From the NCBI GenBank assembly GCA_016716525.1, contig JADJWE010000002.1, forward strand, positions 62,001 to 126,000: a stretch of 64,000 nucleotides of DNA. Direction: 5' to 3'. The translations under genes and the position numbers were made by a program. A model generated the notes under the pieces. It ran no database searches, was not told the origin of the DNA, and saw only the letters and a list, made by a program, of their open reading frames with translations. Origin of the DNA: Candidatus Flexicrinis affinis (GTDB lineage Bacteria; Chloroflexota; Anaerolineae; Aggregatilineales; Phototrophicaceae). Positions 1 to 8,846 of the stretch are shown here, one piece after another (position 1 is the stretch's first letter; each line of letters begins with the position of its first letter).

Positions 1-798
1 AAGGATTCGGTTGGCGGTCTCGACCGTGATCTGATAGTCGCCGGCGTAGTAGCTTTGCGAAAGATCGCTAATGAGATCTTCGATGTCGGCCGGCGACGCG
101 CCCGGTGCCATGTTCATCGGTGGCGGCTTACGCTGGCCGGGTGTGCGCCCACCGGATTCCGGCGGCGAATACCCCGGAGACGACGAAAACCGCGGCGGGG
201 GCGGGGGTTCGTCCGCATCCGGAACGGGTGTCGAAGGTGAGGACGGCGCCTCACTGTCCGGCTCCGAGTCGTCAGTGACTTGTTGGACGCTCTGAGTCTG
301 AGTGCTGCGGACGGTCTGATACGTGTTCGTCGACCTCGGCGGATCAGGCGCTTCGACCTTGCGATTTACGGCATAGCGCGCGAACAGGTCGTTGACACGC
401 TGTGCAGCGTGGCCGCTGCGCCGCCCGGCCTGCTCCAGTAAGTCGAGCAGTTCGGCATCGGTGGGGTCTTGCTGAAGCGCCTGCGCAAGGATGTCCATTG
501 CCGCGTCGATGTCGTCGTCGTCGCCAGCCACTTCGATACGAATGCGGGCACGCCGTACCAGCCCGCGCACAGCCGCGGACACTGCACTCGGCACCGGAGT
601 CGCGGACGCCGTGCCCAAGCGCGCCACTTCCGCGAACATGGCCTGCACCGTGCTTTCGTAAGTCGTATTCTTGGCATCGGTCAGCAGGGTGCGGGCGTTG
701 GTCTCGATGTCACGCAGGATTCCGGAGTCGGGAGACGTTGCAGTCTTGTAGCTGTCGATCATGCGCCGCAGCGCATCGATCCTCGATTGTAGATCCAT
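1..798 (-). CDS. N-terminal part of a hypothetical helical (TPR-like) protein, cut by window edge
   Basis: A frame without stops runs from an ATG at 798 leftwards off the window, giving 266 codons of an incomplete protein. Residues 1-155 are rich in Ala, Leu, Arg and acidic residues and look alpha-helical, with an acidic stretch (GDDDDIDAAMDIL) followed by a helical-repeat-like segment (QDPTDAELLDLLEQAG). Residues from about 160 to 235 are a Pro/Ser/Thr/Asp-rich linker. The last visible part (ADIEDLISDLSQSYYAGDYQ) again looks like the start of a tetratricopeptide-type helix pair. No signal peptide or membrane segment is visible. The gene diverges from kynB across a 118-base gap. The family is not recognised and the C-terminus is unseen, so function is unknown. 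Confidence 0.7.
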   Translation of the reverse strand, partial: MDLQSRIDALRRMIDSYKTATSPDSGILRDIETNARTLLTDAKNTTYESTVQAMFAEVARLGTASATPVPSAVSAAVRGLVRRARIRIEVAGDDDDIDAAMDILAQALQQDPTDAELLDLLEQAGRRSGHAAQRVNDLFARYAVNRKVEAPDPPRSTNTYQTVRSTQTQSVQQVTDDSEPDSEAPSSPSTPVPDADEPPPPPRFSSSPGYSPPESGGRTPGQRKPPPMNMAPGASPADIEDLISDLSQSYYAGDYQITVETANRIL

Positions 799-916
799 TA
801 GGTACAATCCTACGCGGTTATCACGCGCTCAAATTACCCCACCTTGCGCGGTCGGGCAAGTGCCGTCTTGCCAACGACTCTTACGCCCCCTGATTGCGCA
901 GAAGGAGACCCGAACG

Positions 917-1540
917 ATGCTCTACGACATCACACGAACCGTACGCCCAGCGACCGCCGTGTGGCCCGGCGACGCACAATATCAGGTCGACACCGTGCTC
1001 GCGATGGATGCCGGTACGTCGGTCAACCTGACGACACTGTCGCTCAGCCCTCACACCGGTACCCATGCCGACGCTTACTTCCACTACACCCGCGCCGGCG
1101 TACATCCCGCCGACATGCCGCTTTCGCCGTATCTTGGTCCGGCACGGGTCGTTACCGTCGCCCGCCGCGCTGGCCCCCTCACCTCTGCCGATTTCGCACC
1201 CGGCGCGCTCGATGGCGTGCAGCGGCTGCTCATCAAGAGCCACGTCAGCGACCTGCCGGACGACCAATGGCCGTCCGAATTCCCGTATCTATCGGTCGCG
1301 CTCATCGAAACGCTCGCATTACACGGCTGCGTGCTAATCGGATTGGACTCCCCGTCGGTCGACGCCTTCGACAGCACCGATCTCCCCTGCCACAACGCAA
1401 TCCGAAACGTGGGTATGGTCAATCTCGAACTATGCTTGCTGCGTGACGTCCCCGACGGCGACTACGAATTGATCGCGCTGCCCCTTAAACTCGACCTCGC
1501 CTGCGGCAGCCCCGTCCGCGCAGTCTTACGAACGATATAG
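917..1540 (+). CDS. kynB: Kynurenine formamidase (arylformamidase, cyclase family)
   Basis: A 207-residue cytosolic protein that should hydrolyse N-formyl-L-kynurenine to kynurenine and formate in tryptophan breakdown. The length matches KynB (about 210 residues). The metal-binding signature HTGTHAD lies at residues 46-52, so H46, H50 and D52 are the expected zinc ligands. The C-terminal stretch GDYELIALPLKL and the ending SPVRAVLR are typical of KynB rather than of other cyclase-family members. The ATG at 917 is chosen because GAAGGAGA ends 8 bases upstream and the family similarity begins there; an upstream in-frame extension has no KynB-like sequence. No other kynurenine pathway gene is visible nearby. 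A TACAAT hexamer at 803-808 could be a -10 element, without a good -35. Another cyclase-family amidohydrolase is the main alternative. Confidence 0.87.
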   Translation: MLYDITRTVRPATAVWPGDAQYQVDTVLAMDAGTSVNLTTLSLSPHTGTHADAYFHYTRAGVHPADMPLSPYLGPARVVTVARRAGPLTSADFAPGALDGVQRLLIKSHVSDLPDDQWPSEFPYLSVALIETLALHGCVLIGLDSPSVDAFDSTDLPCHNAIRNVGMVNLELCLLRDVPDGDYELIALPLKLDLACGSPVRAVLRTI

Positions 1541-1585
1541 CTGTGGGGCGCTCCCCAGCCCCGCCTGAAGGCAATCTCCCATTCC

Positions 1586-1617
1586 GCGGATTTGGCGCGC
1601 GTACGCGCCAAATCCGC
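1586..1617. repeat. Perfect 13-bp hairpin in convergent intergenic gap
   Basis: GCGGATTTGGCGC (1586-1598) and its exact reverse complement (1605-1617) flank a 6-base loop GCGTAC. It lies between the convergent ends of kynB and the lipoprotein gene. No T-tract follows on either strand, so it is not a classical intrinsic terminator. It may be a REP-like intergenic repeat or a structure at converging 3' ends. The rest of the gap (1541-1681) holds G/C-rich sequence with no coding signal. Confidence 0.55.
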
Positions 1618-1681
1618 AGCGAAGGGGTCAAGGGGTGCAGACCTCATGTGGAGGTTCGGAGGTGACGTCTCCCCAGTCTTC

Positions 1682-2473
1682 CTAGTACGGTCCGTACGAG
1701 TCGCCGTTGTCGAGCAGCAGGAAGACCTGCGTGATGGTCACGTCGAGGATCAGCGTGCCGCCCTCGATGCGCTGTAGGTTGAGATCGGCGGTCTGCTGCG
1801 GCGTGCGGGCATAACCGAGGGTCTGCTGCAAGGTCGAGTCGCTCGACCACAGGCCGAGAAACGGCTCTGCCGGCGCGCGCAGGCCCTCAGGCGGCGCGAT
1901 ATTGACCGGCGCGGGCAGCAGGGCGACGTTGGTATACCAGAAGCGGCCCGGACGGACCTGCCCCGGCTGAATCGCCCAGACCTCGCCCGTGTCCTGCCGG
2001 CGATACATCACGCCGCGTTCGAACACCTGCACGTCCGCCGCAAAGCCGAACCGCTCTTGCAGCGCACAGCCCACGCGCCGGGAGATCGACGGATTCTCGC
2101 GCCAGACGGTTCCGAATACCGGATCGAACGGGATCGTGCAGGCGTCGGTCGTCTCGGTGGCGTCAAGCGACGGCGTCGAAGGCAGCTGGCGCGGCAGGTC
2201 GATGTCGATTTGCGCTTCGCCGAGGAACACTCCGACGTAGGGCGTCTCGGTCGGGACAACGGTCGGCAGCGCCGGCGTCGGCGTGGATGGATTCGCCTGC
2301 CGCGTCGCTTGGCGTTGAATCACGCTCAAGGTCGGCGGCAGGTCGACAGTCGCCAGACGCCGGACGAGCTGTACCTGCGGCTCGTCTGGCGTTACGGTTG
2401 CCACGGCATCGGCGCACGCGCCGAGCAGCAGCGCACCTAACGTAAGGATCAGGACGGTCGCGGCTCGACGCAC
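1682..2473 (-). CDS. Lipoprotein of unknown function downstream of alpha-2-macroglobulin
   Basis: A 263-residue exported lipoprotein. I choose the GTG start at 2473: it lies 1 base after the TAG of the macroglobulin gene, and the end of that gene supplies GGAGGAG about 5 bases upstream. The product then begins with two Arg, a hydrophobic core and the lipobox LGAC at residues 17-20, so Cys20 would be lipidated. A longer ATG reading from 2524 would overlap the upstream gene by 50 bases. A Thr/Pro-rich linker (about 57-75) leads to a globular domain with two cysteines (DACTIPF and VGCALQ) that may form a disulfide. No family is recognised. Tight coupling suggests co-expression with the macroglobulin and action at the cell surface. 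Confidence 0.85.
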   Translation of the reverse strand: MRRAATVLILTLGALLLGACADAVATVTPDEPQVQLVRRLATVDLPPTLSVIQRQATRQANPSTPTPALPTVVPTETPYVGVFLGEAQIDIDLPRQLPSTPSLDATETTDACTIPFDPVFGTVWRENPSISRRVGCALQERFGFAADVQVFERGVMYRRQDTGEVWAIQPGQVRPGRFWYTNVALLPAPVNIAPPEGLRAPAEPFLGLWSSDSTLQQTLGYARTPQQTADLNLQRIEGGTLILDVTITQVFLLLDNGDSYGPY

Positions 2474-2474
2474 G

Positions 2475-5400
2475 CTACTCCTCCGCGGGCTGGACAGTGA
2501 ACTGAGCGCCAGCCGCGCGGCCATACACTTCAGGCAGGTAGAACTCGCGCGCGGTGGTCGGGATCACATTGTACACGCCTTCGACGGTTGCGCGCGCCAC
2601 ATACGTAAACGTGTATGTCCCGGCCGGCACATAGTCTGCGCTGAGCACCACGCGGTCGTCACGGTACTGCACGTCCGCCCACCATACACGGCCATACCGC
2701 ACGCCGCCGCGTTCAAACTCGGCGTCCGTGTCGGTCTGCTGCGCCGTGTCGAGGCCCGGATCGATCGGCTCGAGGCCGGCCGGGACAGAGTCTTCCAGTA
2801 CGACGAAGTTGAGGCCGGCAGGTGCGATCAACGTGACCTCGACCTGTACCAAATCCCCGACTTGGGCCGTAGTCGTCGTGGCATCGCTGCCTTGCAGGCG
2901 GTACACGCGCGAGAGCGTAATGCCTCGGCTCGCGGCCTGCACGTTCGGCACCGGCACGAAGGCGTTGAGGTACGCCGTGTAGTACAGCGCGCCCTGCCCG
3001 TCCGTGCGGTCGATCTCGACGAGGTTCGCCTCGTCTTGCGCCAGCTCGGCGATCGGCACGCTGACTGTTTCGCGCGCTGTCGCGTCCGCCGGGGTCAGCG
3101 TGCGCGCGAGCAGTTCCGCATCGCTTACTGACACGGTAAAGCTGTAGTCCGGTTGGGTCTCGTCGGTGGCGATCATCCATTCGGTAAGCGCCATCAGCGA
3201 CCACGCGGTCTCCTGCGTCGTCTCCCACAGGTCAGCACGCCGCGCAATCATCAGCCAACGCACGACGTTCGGCAGCAGCGGTTCATCCGCGTTGACGGAC
3301 AGCAGCGCCCACAGCGCCATCGCGGTGGTGCGCGTGTTGCTGTTCCAGTTGAGGTAGTCGCGCTCGCCTTCTTCCCAGTTGGCGCCGTTTGCCGACAACA
3401 CGGCGGTCCCAATCAGGTCGCTGCGCAGCGTACCGATCTCGCGGCTGTAGTCGCGTTCACCGGTCGCCATCGTCCGCAGCAGCAGGGCACGGCCGTACAC
3501 ATCGAGCAGGTCGCGCAGGTCGAACAGTTCCGAGACGCGCGCTTCCGACACGGTCGACCCGCTGCGCGACAGCGCGTACAGCAGCAGTGCATGCCGGTTC
3601 AGCAAGTAGGTTCGCGTGTTGCGATTGACCGCACCGAGGTTGCGGCCCAGATACCGTCCGCCTTCCGATACCGCCGACGACAGCACCGTGAACCCGTTGT
3701 CCTCAGCCTCGGTCAATGCGATCAGCACCCACGACGTCACTAGCGGACTGCTGTCGAGTGTCGGATACCAGCCCCATCCGCCGTCAACCTTCTGCTGCGC
3801 GATCAGCCGTTGGATTGCCAACACGCTCTGTTCGCGGAGATCGGCCAAGAGCTCGGCGTCGGTGCTGCCGGTAGCGTTAAGCATCCGCAGCGCCGTCACG
3901 TTCGCCAGCAGGCGCGACGCAACCGCTTCGGCGCAGTCACAGGCAAATGCCTCGAATGCCCGCACTGCCTTCACTGCGGACACAGCCAGCGACGGCTCAA
4001 GGTCGATCGTAAGCGTGCCTTCGGCAACTTGATAGCGGGTCGGCAGCACGACCGCTTCGACCCGCGCACCGGCCTGTCGCAGAACGCCGCCCGTACCGAC
4101 AAACTCCGGCACAACGAACTTGCGCACCGGCAGCAGGCGGTCTTCGCCCTGCCCGAACTGCGGGCGGGTTGCATCGCTGACGCCACCGCCTTCGGCGCTG
4201 AACACCAGCTCGACGGCCTCGACATCGCCGACGGTCGCCAGCCACGACACACGAGCGCGGCCCCGGGCCGGCACGGTAACCTGCTGCGTGTCTGCCGTCG
4301 CCAGCGTCACGCCGTCGTGGAACAGCGTCACATCCGCCGTGATGTCCGCGTCGGTATTGTTGTTGAGTACGGCGCCCAGCATCACGTCGTCACCAACGAC
4401 GAAGAAGCGCGGGGCCACTGGCCGCACGATCAGCGGCTTGGTGGCGACGATATCCTCGTTCTGCTGGCCGACCTTCATCGGCTCGTCAATGCCGGCCGTT
4501 ACGCCGAAAACGTTCATGCGCCACGTCGTCAGGTTGTCCGGCAGGCTGATCGTCACCTGCGCGGTGCCGTCCGGGCCGGTCTCAAGCTGGCCCTCCCAGA
4601 ACGCCGTGTCGATAAACTCCTCGCGCAGTTCCAAAACGCCAAACTCGCCGCCACCGCCACCGCCGCCGCCCTTGATGACGTCGCGCGTGTACTGCGTGAT
4701 CAGATCGGTGTTGATCGTCAGCACGCTCGCCATGAGCACCGAGAGCGGCTGCGGGCCGTAGAAGAAGTCGAGGATCGGCTGGAAGCGGTCCTCGCCCAGC
4801 GATAGCGCGGCCAGATCGGTCAGAGCTGCGCTCAGTTCGGTCTGCACGGGCTGGCCGGTGTGATCGCGCACAGTGAACGTGAACGTCACCTCGTCGCGCG
4901 GGCCGGCGGTCTCGCGATCGGGCTGGATGTCGATGTCCAGTTCAAACTGCGAGTTGTCGACTTGCAGCGTCGCATAGCCGAAGCGCATGTCAGTGACCGG
5001 ATTGTTCTCGTCCACACCCTTGATCAGCACGACCGAGAAGTAGATGGTCGGCGCGAAGTCGGCCTCGATCGGCAAACGGTAGACCGTGCTGTTGGTGGTC
5101 AGGGTCACGCGCTCCGAGCGCAGCACGCCGCCGCGCTCCAATGTGATGAGTGCCTCAGTCGGCCCGTTGAACGGCGACGTAATTAGGATTTCGGCCGTAT
5201 CGCCAACCTCGTATCGCTGTTGATCGGTGATAATCTCGGTGCTGGTCTGGTTGGTCTGCCGCCATGCGACGTATTCGCCGCCGGAGACCCATACCATCCC
5301 CGAGCTGGTCACGATATTGCCTTCAGAATCTGTTCCGGTCGCGATCAGTTTGAAGATGCCACCGTTGGGCGGGACAAACTCGAACGACGTTTCGCCGCGC

Positions 5401-8400
5401 TCGTTGGTCGTCACCGTGCCGGATGCGACCTCGATCTCCTCGACCTCGGATCGCCACACGATGTCGGCCGAGTACGGGTCGAGTTCCTGCACCGAGTTCC
5501 AGCGCCGTTCGACAACCTGCACGTTGAAGGTCGTGTTCGGCACGGACTGGCTGTCCCAGTCGACGGTGAGCAAGTTGAACGCCAGCGGTAGGCCGGCCGT
5601 CCCGACGAATGCGCCGGGCTGGACGCCGATGTAGAACTGTCCTTGATGCGCGACGACTGTGGCGCGACCCGAAACCGACTGCCCGCTTTCGTCGCTGGCG
5701 ACCGCCTCGATCACGAACTCGACACTACGGCCGGTCGACCCGATCGACGCCGGGAACTCGATGGTGAACATTCCGTTTTCGTCGGCGACCACCGAGTCGC
5801 TGCCGGAGTACGCCGTCAGCCGCGCCGACTGGCCGCTGTCCGGATTGAAGTCGTAGAACTGGTAACGGCCCGGGCCGTCGTACGGGAAGAAATACGGCTG
5901 CGCGCTGATGTAGTAGTCGATCGTCGCGTTCGACACCGGCCCGCCGAAAAAGTAGCGTGTATCGACCACTGCGCGCGCCGTCTCACCTTGCAGCACGCCT
6001 GCCTGTTCCGGAGTCACGCCGACTTGGAACTCAGGCAGGCGGTATTCGGCCACGTCGAAGTAGACCTGACCGGAGTTGTAGCGCACATCTTCGGGAAGCG
6101 ACAGCTCTGCCGTGATGGTGTACGACCCCAGACCGCCGTTCTCGTCAATCGTAAACGTGCCGGCCGCGGTGCCGTATTCGCTAAGCGGAACCGTCACCCG
6201 ATCGATAGGCTCGAACGACTCGTTTCGGAACGTGATGAACGCGTCGAGGCCGGCAGTCACCGTGTAGTCGTTGTCGGTCTTTTCGCGTGCGATGACCTTG
6301 TAGTGCACAGGCTGACCAGGTCGATAGACGGGGCGGTCGGTGATCACGTAGATCTGATACTGCGACGGATAGGAGTCGATGGCGATGTCGAACTGGTACG
6401 GGAACAAGCCGTCCGACCAGTTGCTCGAGGTAACGCCGAAGCGCCCGTCGCTGTTGACTATGACCAGATAGCGGTCGTACAAGTTGTCGACACGGTCGTG
6501 TGCGATGTTGGCCACGCCGTCGGCGTCGGTTACACCCGACGCCACGCCGGCCGCGTTGAACAGATCGACCGCAACGTTCGCCAGCGGCAAGCCGGTGTGC
6601 ATGTCGGTCGCCCAGACGAGTGTGTTGAGCGGCCCGCGCTTGACCGTCAGCGCCGTATCCGCCACGACCATGATGTGTCGCACGTCGAAACGGTTCGGAC
6701 CGACCGGGATGTCGATATCGCCAAGCTCTTGCACGTCCGCCGTCAGCAGATACACGCCCTCCGGCAGCGGCCCGCCGTCGAACTCCAACGGTACGGTGAT
6801 CGCGCCGGCCTGCGCCTCGCGCGTGATCTCGAAGAAGTACTCGTCGTCCAGCCCCTCGGCGATCCAAGCACGGCGCTCGTCGCGCAATACGATCTCCCAC
6901 CATAGGATGCCGTCCGAGCACCGCGGCCCGCCCACGATCGTGAACGCGTAGCCTTCGTACAGCAGCTCGATGATCTCGCCGTCCACCGGCGCTTCACGGG
7001 CGCGCGTCGGTTCGGGGGTCGTAATGATACGGCCCCGGTCGCCGATCGTCGCGCGCGACGGCATAGCGCCTTCGCACGGCGGAATACTCACGCCGTTGAC
7101 CTCGCCCCCGCCGGCGCCAACGTTGACCAGATCGAGCCGGCGAACGTTGCGAACCTCCGACCCCGGCAGCACCCACGCCCGAACGAGCGGATTGTTCTGG
7201 TCCACGATCGTGTCGACCGTCTGGTAGAACTGCTCGCTGTTGAGTTCAGCGAAGAACAACGATGTGTCGACCGTGTGCAGGTACAGGTTGACCTGCTCGA
7301 CATTGCGGTGTGTCACGAACAGCTCGGTCGATTCGCGTTGGCTGTCGTACACGCCGATGCCCGACCACGGGATGTTGAACGAAAGCTCGGGGTCTTCCTC
7401 GCCGGTAACGAAGCTGAACGTCCTCCCGGTCTCGATGGCGTTTCCGTAAACGTCTTCGATCCCCGGCGCTACGGTAATGGTGTACTGCGTCTCCGCCAAA
7501 AGCGGGAACAGGATGTCGTAACGGTTGTCGTACTCGCTGAAATATCCGTCGAGTTCGACCTCCGGCAGCGGGTCGATCGTGACCCGTTCCATGACCGTCT
7601 CAGGGTTGATCTTCGACGCAAAGTACAGCGAAATGCCTCCGTACGGCTGTACAAACTCGGCGCCGTCGCGTGGATACGTCGCAACGATCGCCGGGCCGGG
7701 CACGGTGAAGAAACGCGACGTGAAGCCGGGAAGCGCCGAACGTTGACCGGCATTGAAGACGGAGTCTTCCGGCCAGCCAAAGCGATACTCGGTATCCAGC
7801 GCCAGACGTTCGTCAGGCGTGAACATAAAGCCGGTCAGGTCGTCGTTCCACTCGAACGCGCCGGCGACCTGCGCCGGGGTATCTCCGATGACCAGACCAA
7901 ATGCGCTTTCGACGCTTTCTACGTCCATCGGCTCGCTGAACGTCATTTGGATCGCCTGCGTCAGGGGCACGCCTTCTTCGTCATCGGCCGGCAGGCTGTT
8001 GGCGACAAGCGGCGGACGGGTGGCGAAGTTCCAACTGTAGGCCGTCTCCAGCGGGGCTCCGTCGACTGCCGTTAACCCGTCAACCACGCCGACATAAACC
8101 GTACCGCCAGACAGCGCGGTAGCGGGAGTGAACTGATACACCGACGTCCCCAGCCATTCGCCTACGCCGGCAACTTCTGGTTGGAGCGTCAGCGGCTGAG
8201 GCAGGCCGGCCTGATCGTCAAGGGTAGTCAGCGGCACCACCGGGCGGTCAAAGACGACGACGATCGCCGTGTCGGTGTCGATCTCTTCCATCCCGACCTG
8301 CGGCACCGTCGAAATGACGCGCAGGAAGCCGCGCGCCTGTACCGGCAGCACGAAGCGCGCCCCCAGCCCGAAACCGCCTTCTGCACGCACGCCCGGCTCA

Positions 8401-8708
8401 ATGGCGAGGTCGAGCGTTTCACCGGGCGGGATCAATCCAGTGACATCCACGGATAGCGTGGCTCCGTCGCACTCGCCTTCGACCGGTGCGCCACCCAGCG
8501 TCACATGGTCGTCGACCGTCGCGCAGTCCAGCGGGGAGTCGAATCGAAGGACGACGAGTTCACCGGGCAGCAGCTCTTCTCCCACCTGCGGCGATGTTTC
8601 CACCACCCGCAGGACGCGCTGCGGAGTATTGCCCTGTGCCAGCGCTCCCAGCGGCACGCACAGTGCCACTACGGCCGCGATCCATACCCACTTCATGATG
8701 TGTCGCAT
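2475..8708 (-). CDS. Secreted alpha-2-macroglobulin family protein with degenerate thioester motif
   Basis: A 2077-residue exported protein of the bacterial alpha-2-macroglobulin family, which normally traps proteases at the cell surface. The signal peptide is at residues 1-25 (MRHIMKWVWIAAVVALCVPL, then GALAQ). Four SbsA/Big_5-type Ig-like domains follow (about 30-440). An SH3b-like insert lies at about 550-620. The MG2 signature TDRPVYRPGQ, a Gly8 tract (bait-like region) and the macroglobulin core LPDNLTTWRMNVFG come next, then an alpha/alpha terpenoid-cyclase-like helical domain. The thioester site normally reads CxEQ; here it is C1592-A-E-A1595, so the Gln needed for the thioester is absent. 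ATG at 8708 has GGGGGA just upstream and a TATAAT at 8749-8754. It is followed by a coupled lipoprotein gene. It probably works without covalent trapping, or in another role such as adhesion. Confidence 0.93.
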   Translation of the reverse strand: MRHIMKWVWIAAVVALCVPLGALAQGNTPQRVLRVVETSPQVGEELLPGELVVLRFDSPLDCATVDDHVTLGGAPVEGECDGATLSVDVTGLIPPGETLDLAIEPGVRAEGGFGLGARFVLPVQARGFLRVISTVPQVGMEEIDTDTAIVVVFDRPVVPLTTLDDQAGLPQPLTLQPEVAGVGEWLGTSVYQFTPATALSGGTVYVGVVDGLTAVDGAPLETAYSWNFATRPPLVANSLPADDEEGVPLTQAIQMTFSEPMDVESVESAFGLVIGDTPAQVAGAFEWNDDLTGFMFTPDERLALDTEYRFGWPEDSVFNAGQRSALPGFTSRFFTVPGPAIVATYPRDGAEFVQPYGGISLYFASKINPETVMERVTIDPLPEVELDGYFSEYDNRYDILFPLLAETQYTITVAPGIEDVYGNAIETGRTFSFVTGEEDPELSFNIPWSGIGVYDSQRESTELFVTHRNVEQVNLYLHTVDTSLFFAELNSEQFYQTVDTIVDQNNPLVRAWVLPGSEVRNVRRLDLVNVGAGGGEVNGVSIPPCEGAMPSRATIGDRGRIITTPEPTRAREAPVDGEIIELLYEGYAFTIVGGPRCSDGILWWEIVLRDERRAWIAEGLDDEYFFEITREAQAGAITVPLEFDGGPLPEGVYLLTADVQELGDIDIPVGPNRFDVRHIMVVADTALTVKRGPLNTLVWATDMHTGLPLANVAVDLFNAAGVASGVTDADGVANIAHDRVDNLYDRYLVIVNSDGRFGVTSSNWSDGLFPYQFDIAIDSYPSQYQIYVITDRPVYRPGQPVHYKVIAREKTDNDYTVTAGLDAFITFRNESFEPIDRVTVPLSEYGTAAGTFTIDENGGLGSYTITAELSLPEDVRYNSGQVYFDVAEYRLPEFQVGVTPEQAGVLQGETARAVVDTRYFFGGPVSNATIDYYISAQPYFFPYDGPGRYQFYDFNPDSGQSARLTAYSGSDSVVADENGMFTIEFPASIGSTGRSVEFVIEAVASDESGQSVSGRATVVAHQGQFYIGVQPGAFVGTAGLPLAFNLLTVDWDSQSVPNTTFNVQVVERRWNSVQELDPYSADIVWRSEVEEIEVASGTVTTNERGETSFEFVPPNGGIFKLIATGTDSEGNIVTSSGMVWVSGGEYVAWRQTNQTSTEIITDQQRYEVGDTAEILITSPFNGPTEALITLERGGVLRSERVTLTTNSTVYRLPIEADFAPTIYFSVVLIKGVDENNPVTDMRFGYATLQVDNSQFELDIDIQPDRETAGPRDEVTFTFTVRDHTGQPVQTELSAALTDLAALSLGEDRFQPILDFFYGPQPLSVLMASVLTINTDLITQYTRDVIKGGGGGGGGEFGVLELREEFIDTAFWEGQLETGPDGTAQVTISLPDNLTTWRMNVFGVTAGIDEPMKVGQQNEDIVATKPLIVRPVAPRFFVVGDDVMLGAVLNNNTDADITADVTLFHDGVTLATADTQQVTVPARGRARVSWLATVGDVEAVELVFSAEGGGVSDATRPQFGQGEDRLLPVRKFVVPEFVGTGGVLRQAGARVEAVVLPTRYQVAEGTLTIDLEPSLAVSAVKAVRAFEAFACDCAEAVASRLLANVTALRMLNATGSTDAELLADLREQSVLAIQRLIAQQKVDGGWGWYPTLDSSPLVTSWVLIALTEAEDNGFTVLSSAVSEGGRYLGRNLGAVNRNTRTYLLNRHALLLYALSRSGSTVSEARVSELFDLRDLLDVYGRALLLRTMATGERDYSREIGTLRSDLIGTAVLSANGANWEEGERDYLNWNSNTRTTAMALWALLSVNADEPLLPNVVRWLMIARRADLWETTQETAWSLMALTEWMIATDETQPDYSFTVSVSDAELLARTLTPADATARETVSVPIAELAQDEANLVEIDRTDGQGALYYTAYLNAFVPVPNVQAASRGITLSRVYRLQGSDATTTTAQVGDLVQVEVTLIAPAGLNFVVLEDSVPAGLEPIDPGLDTAQQTDTDAEFERGGVRYGRVWWADVQYRDDRVVLSADYVPAGTYTFTYVARATVEGVYNVIPTTAREFYLPEVYGRAAGAQFTVQPAEE

Positions 8709-8748
8709 GGTCGTCCCCCACCTGTATCGACTTGTCTCTCTGCGCTAA

Positions 8749-8754
8749 ATTATA
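8749..8754 (-). promoter_or_regulatory. Probable -10 element of the alpha-2-macroglobulin/lipoprotein operon
   Basis: Read on the minus strand this is a perfect TATAAT, about 40 bases before the macroglobulin ATG. A clear -35 hexamer is not visible at 16-18 bases. The remainder of the divergent gap (8709-8846) would also hold the SDR promoter, which I cannot pin down. Confidence 0.45.
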
Positions 8755-8846
8755 CGTCATGGCGATACGTCATGCGCCTGCGCCGTGAGTCCATCCGGGT
8801 GCCGGTGGGCGGTCGTCGGGCACAACATAGAGAGAGAAGGAATGCG

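Noticed and set aside
1618..1640. Shared 11-base GAAGGGGTCAA with the gap near 54755
   Set aside because: Too short and surrounded by different sequence; chance similarity in G-rich intergenic DNA cannot be excluded.
3810..6905. Plus-strand open frames opposite the macroglobulin gene
   Set aside because: They are complementary-strand shadows caused by GC-rich third positions; no start signals or domains.
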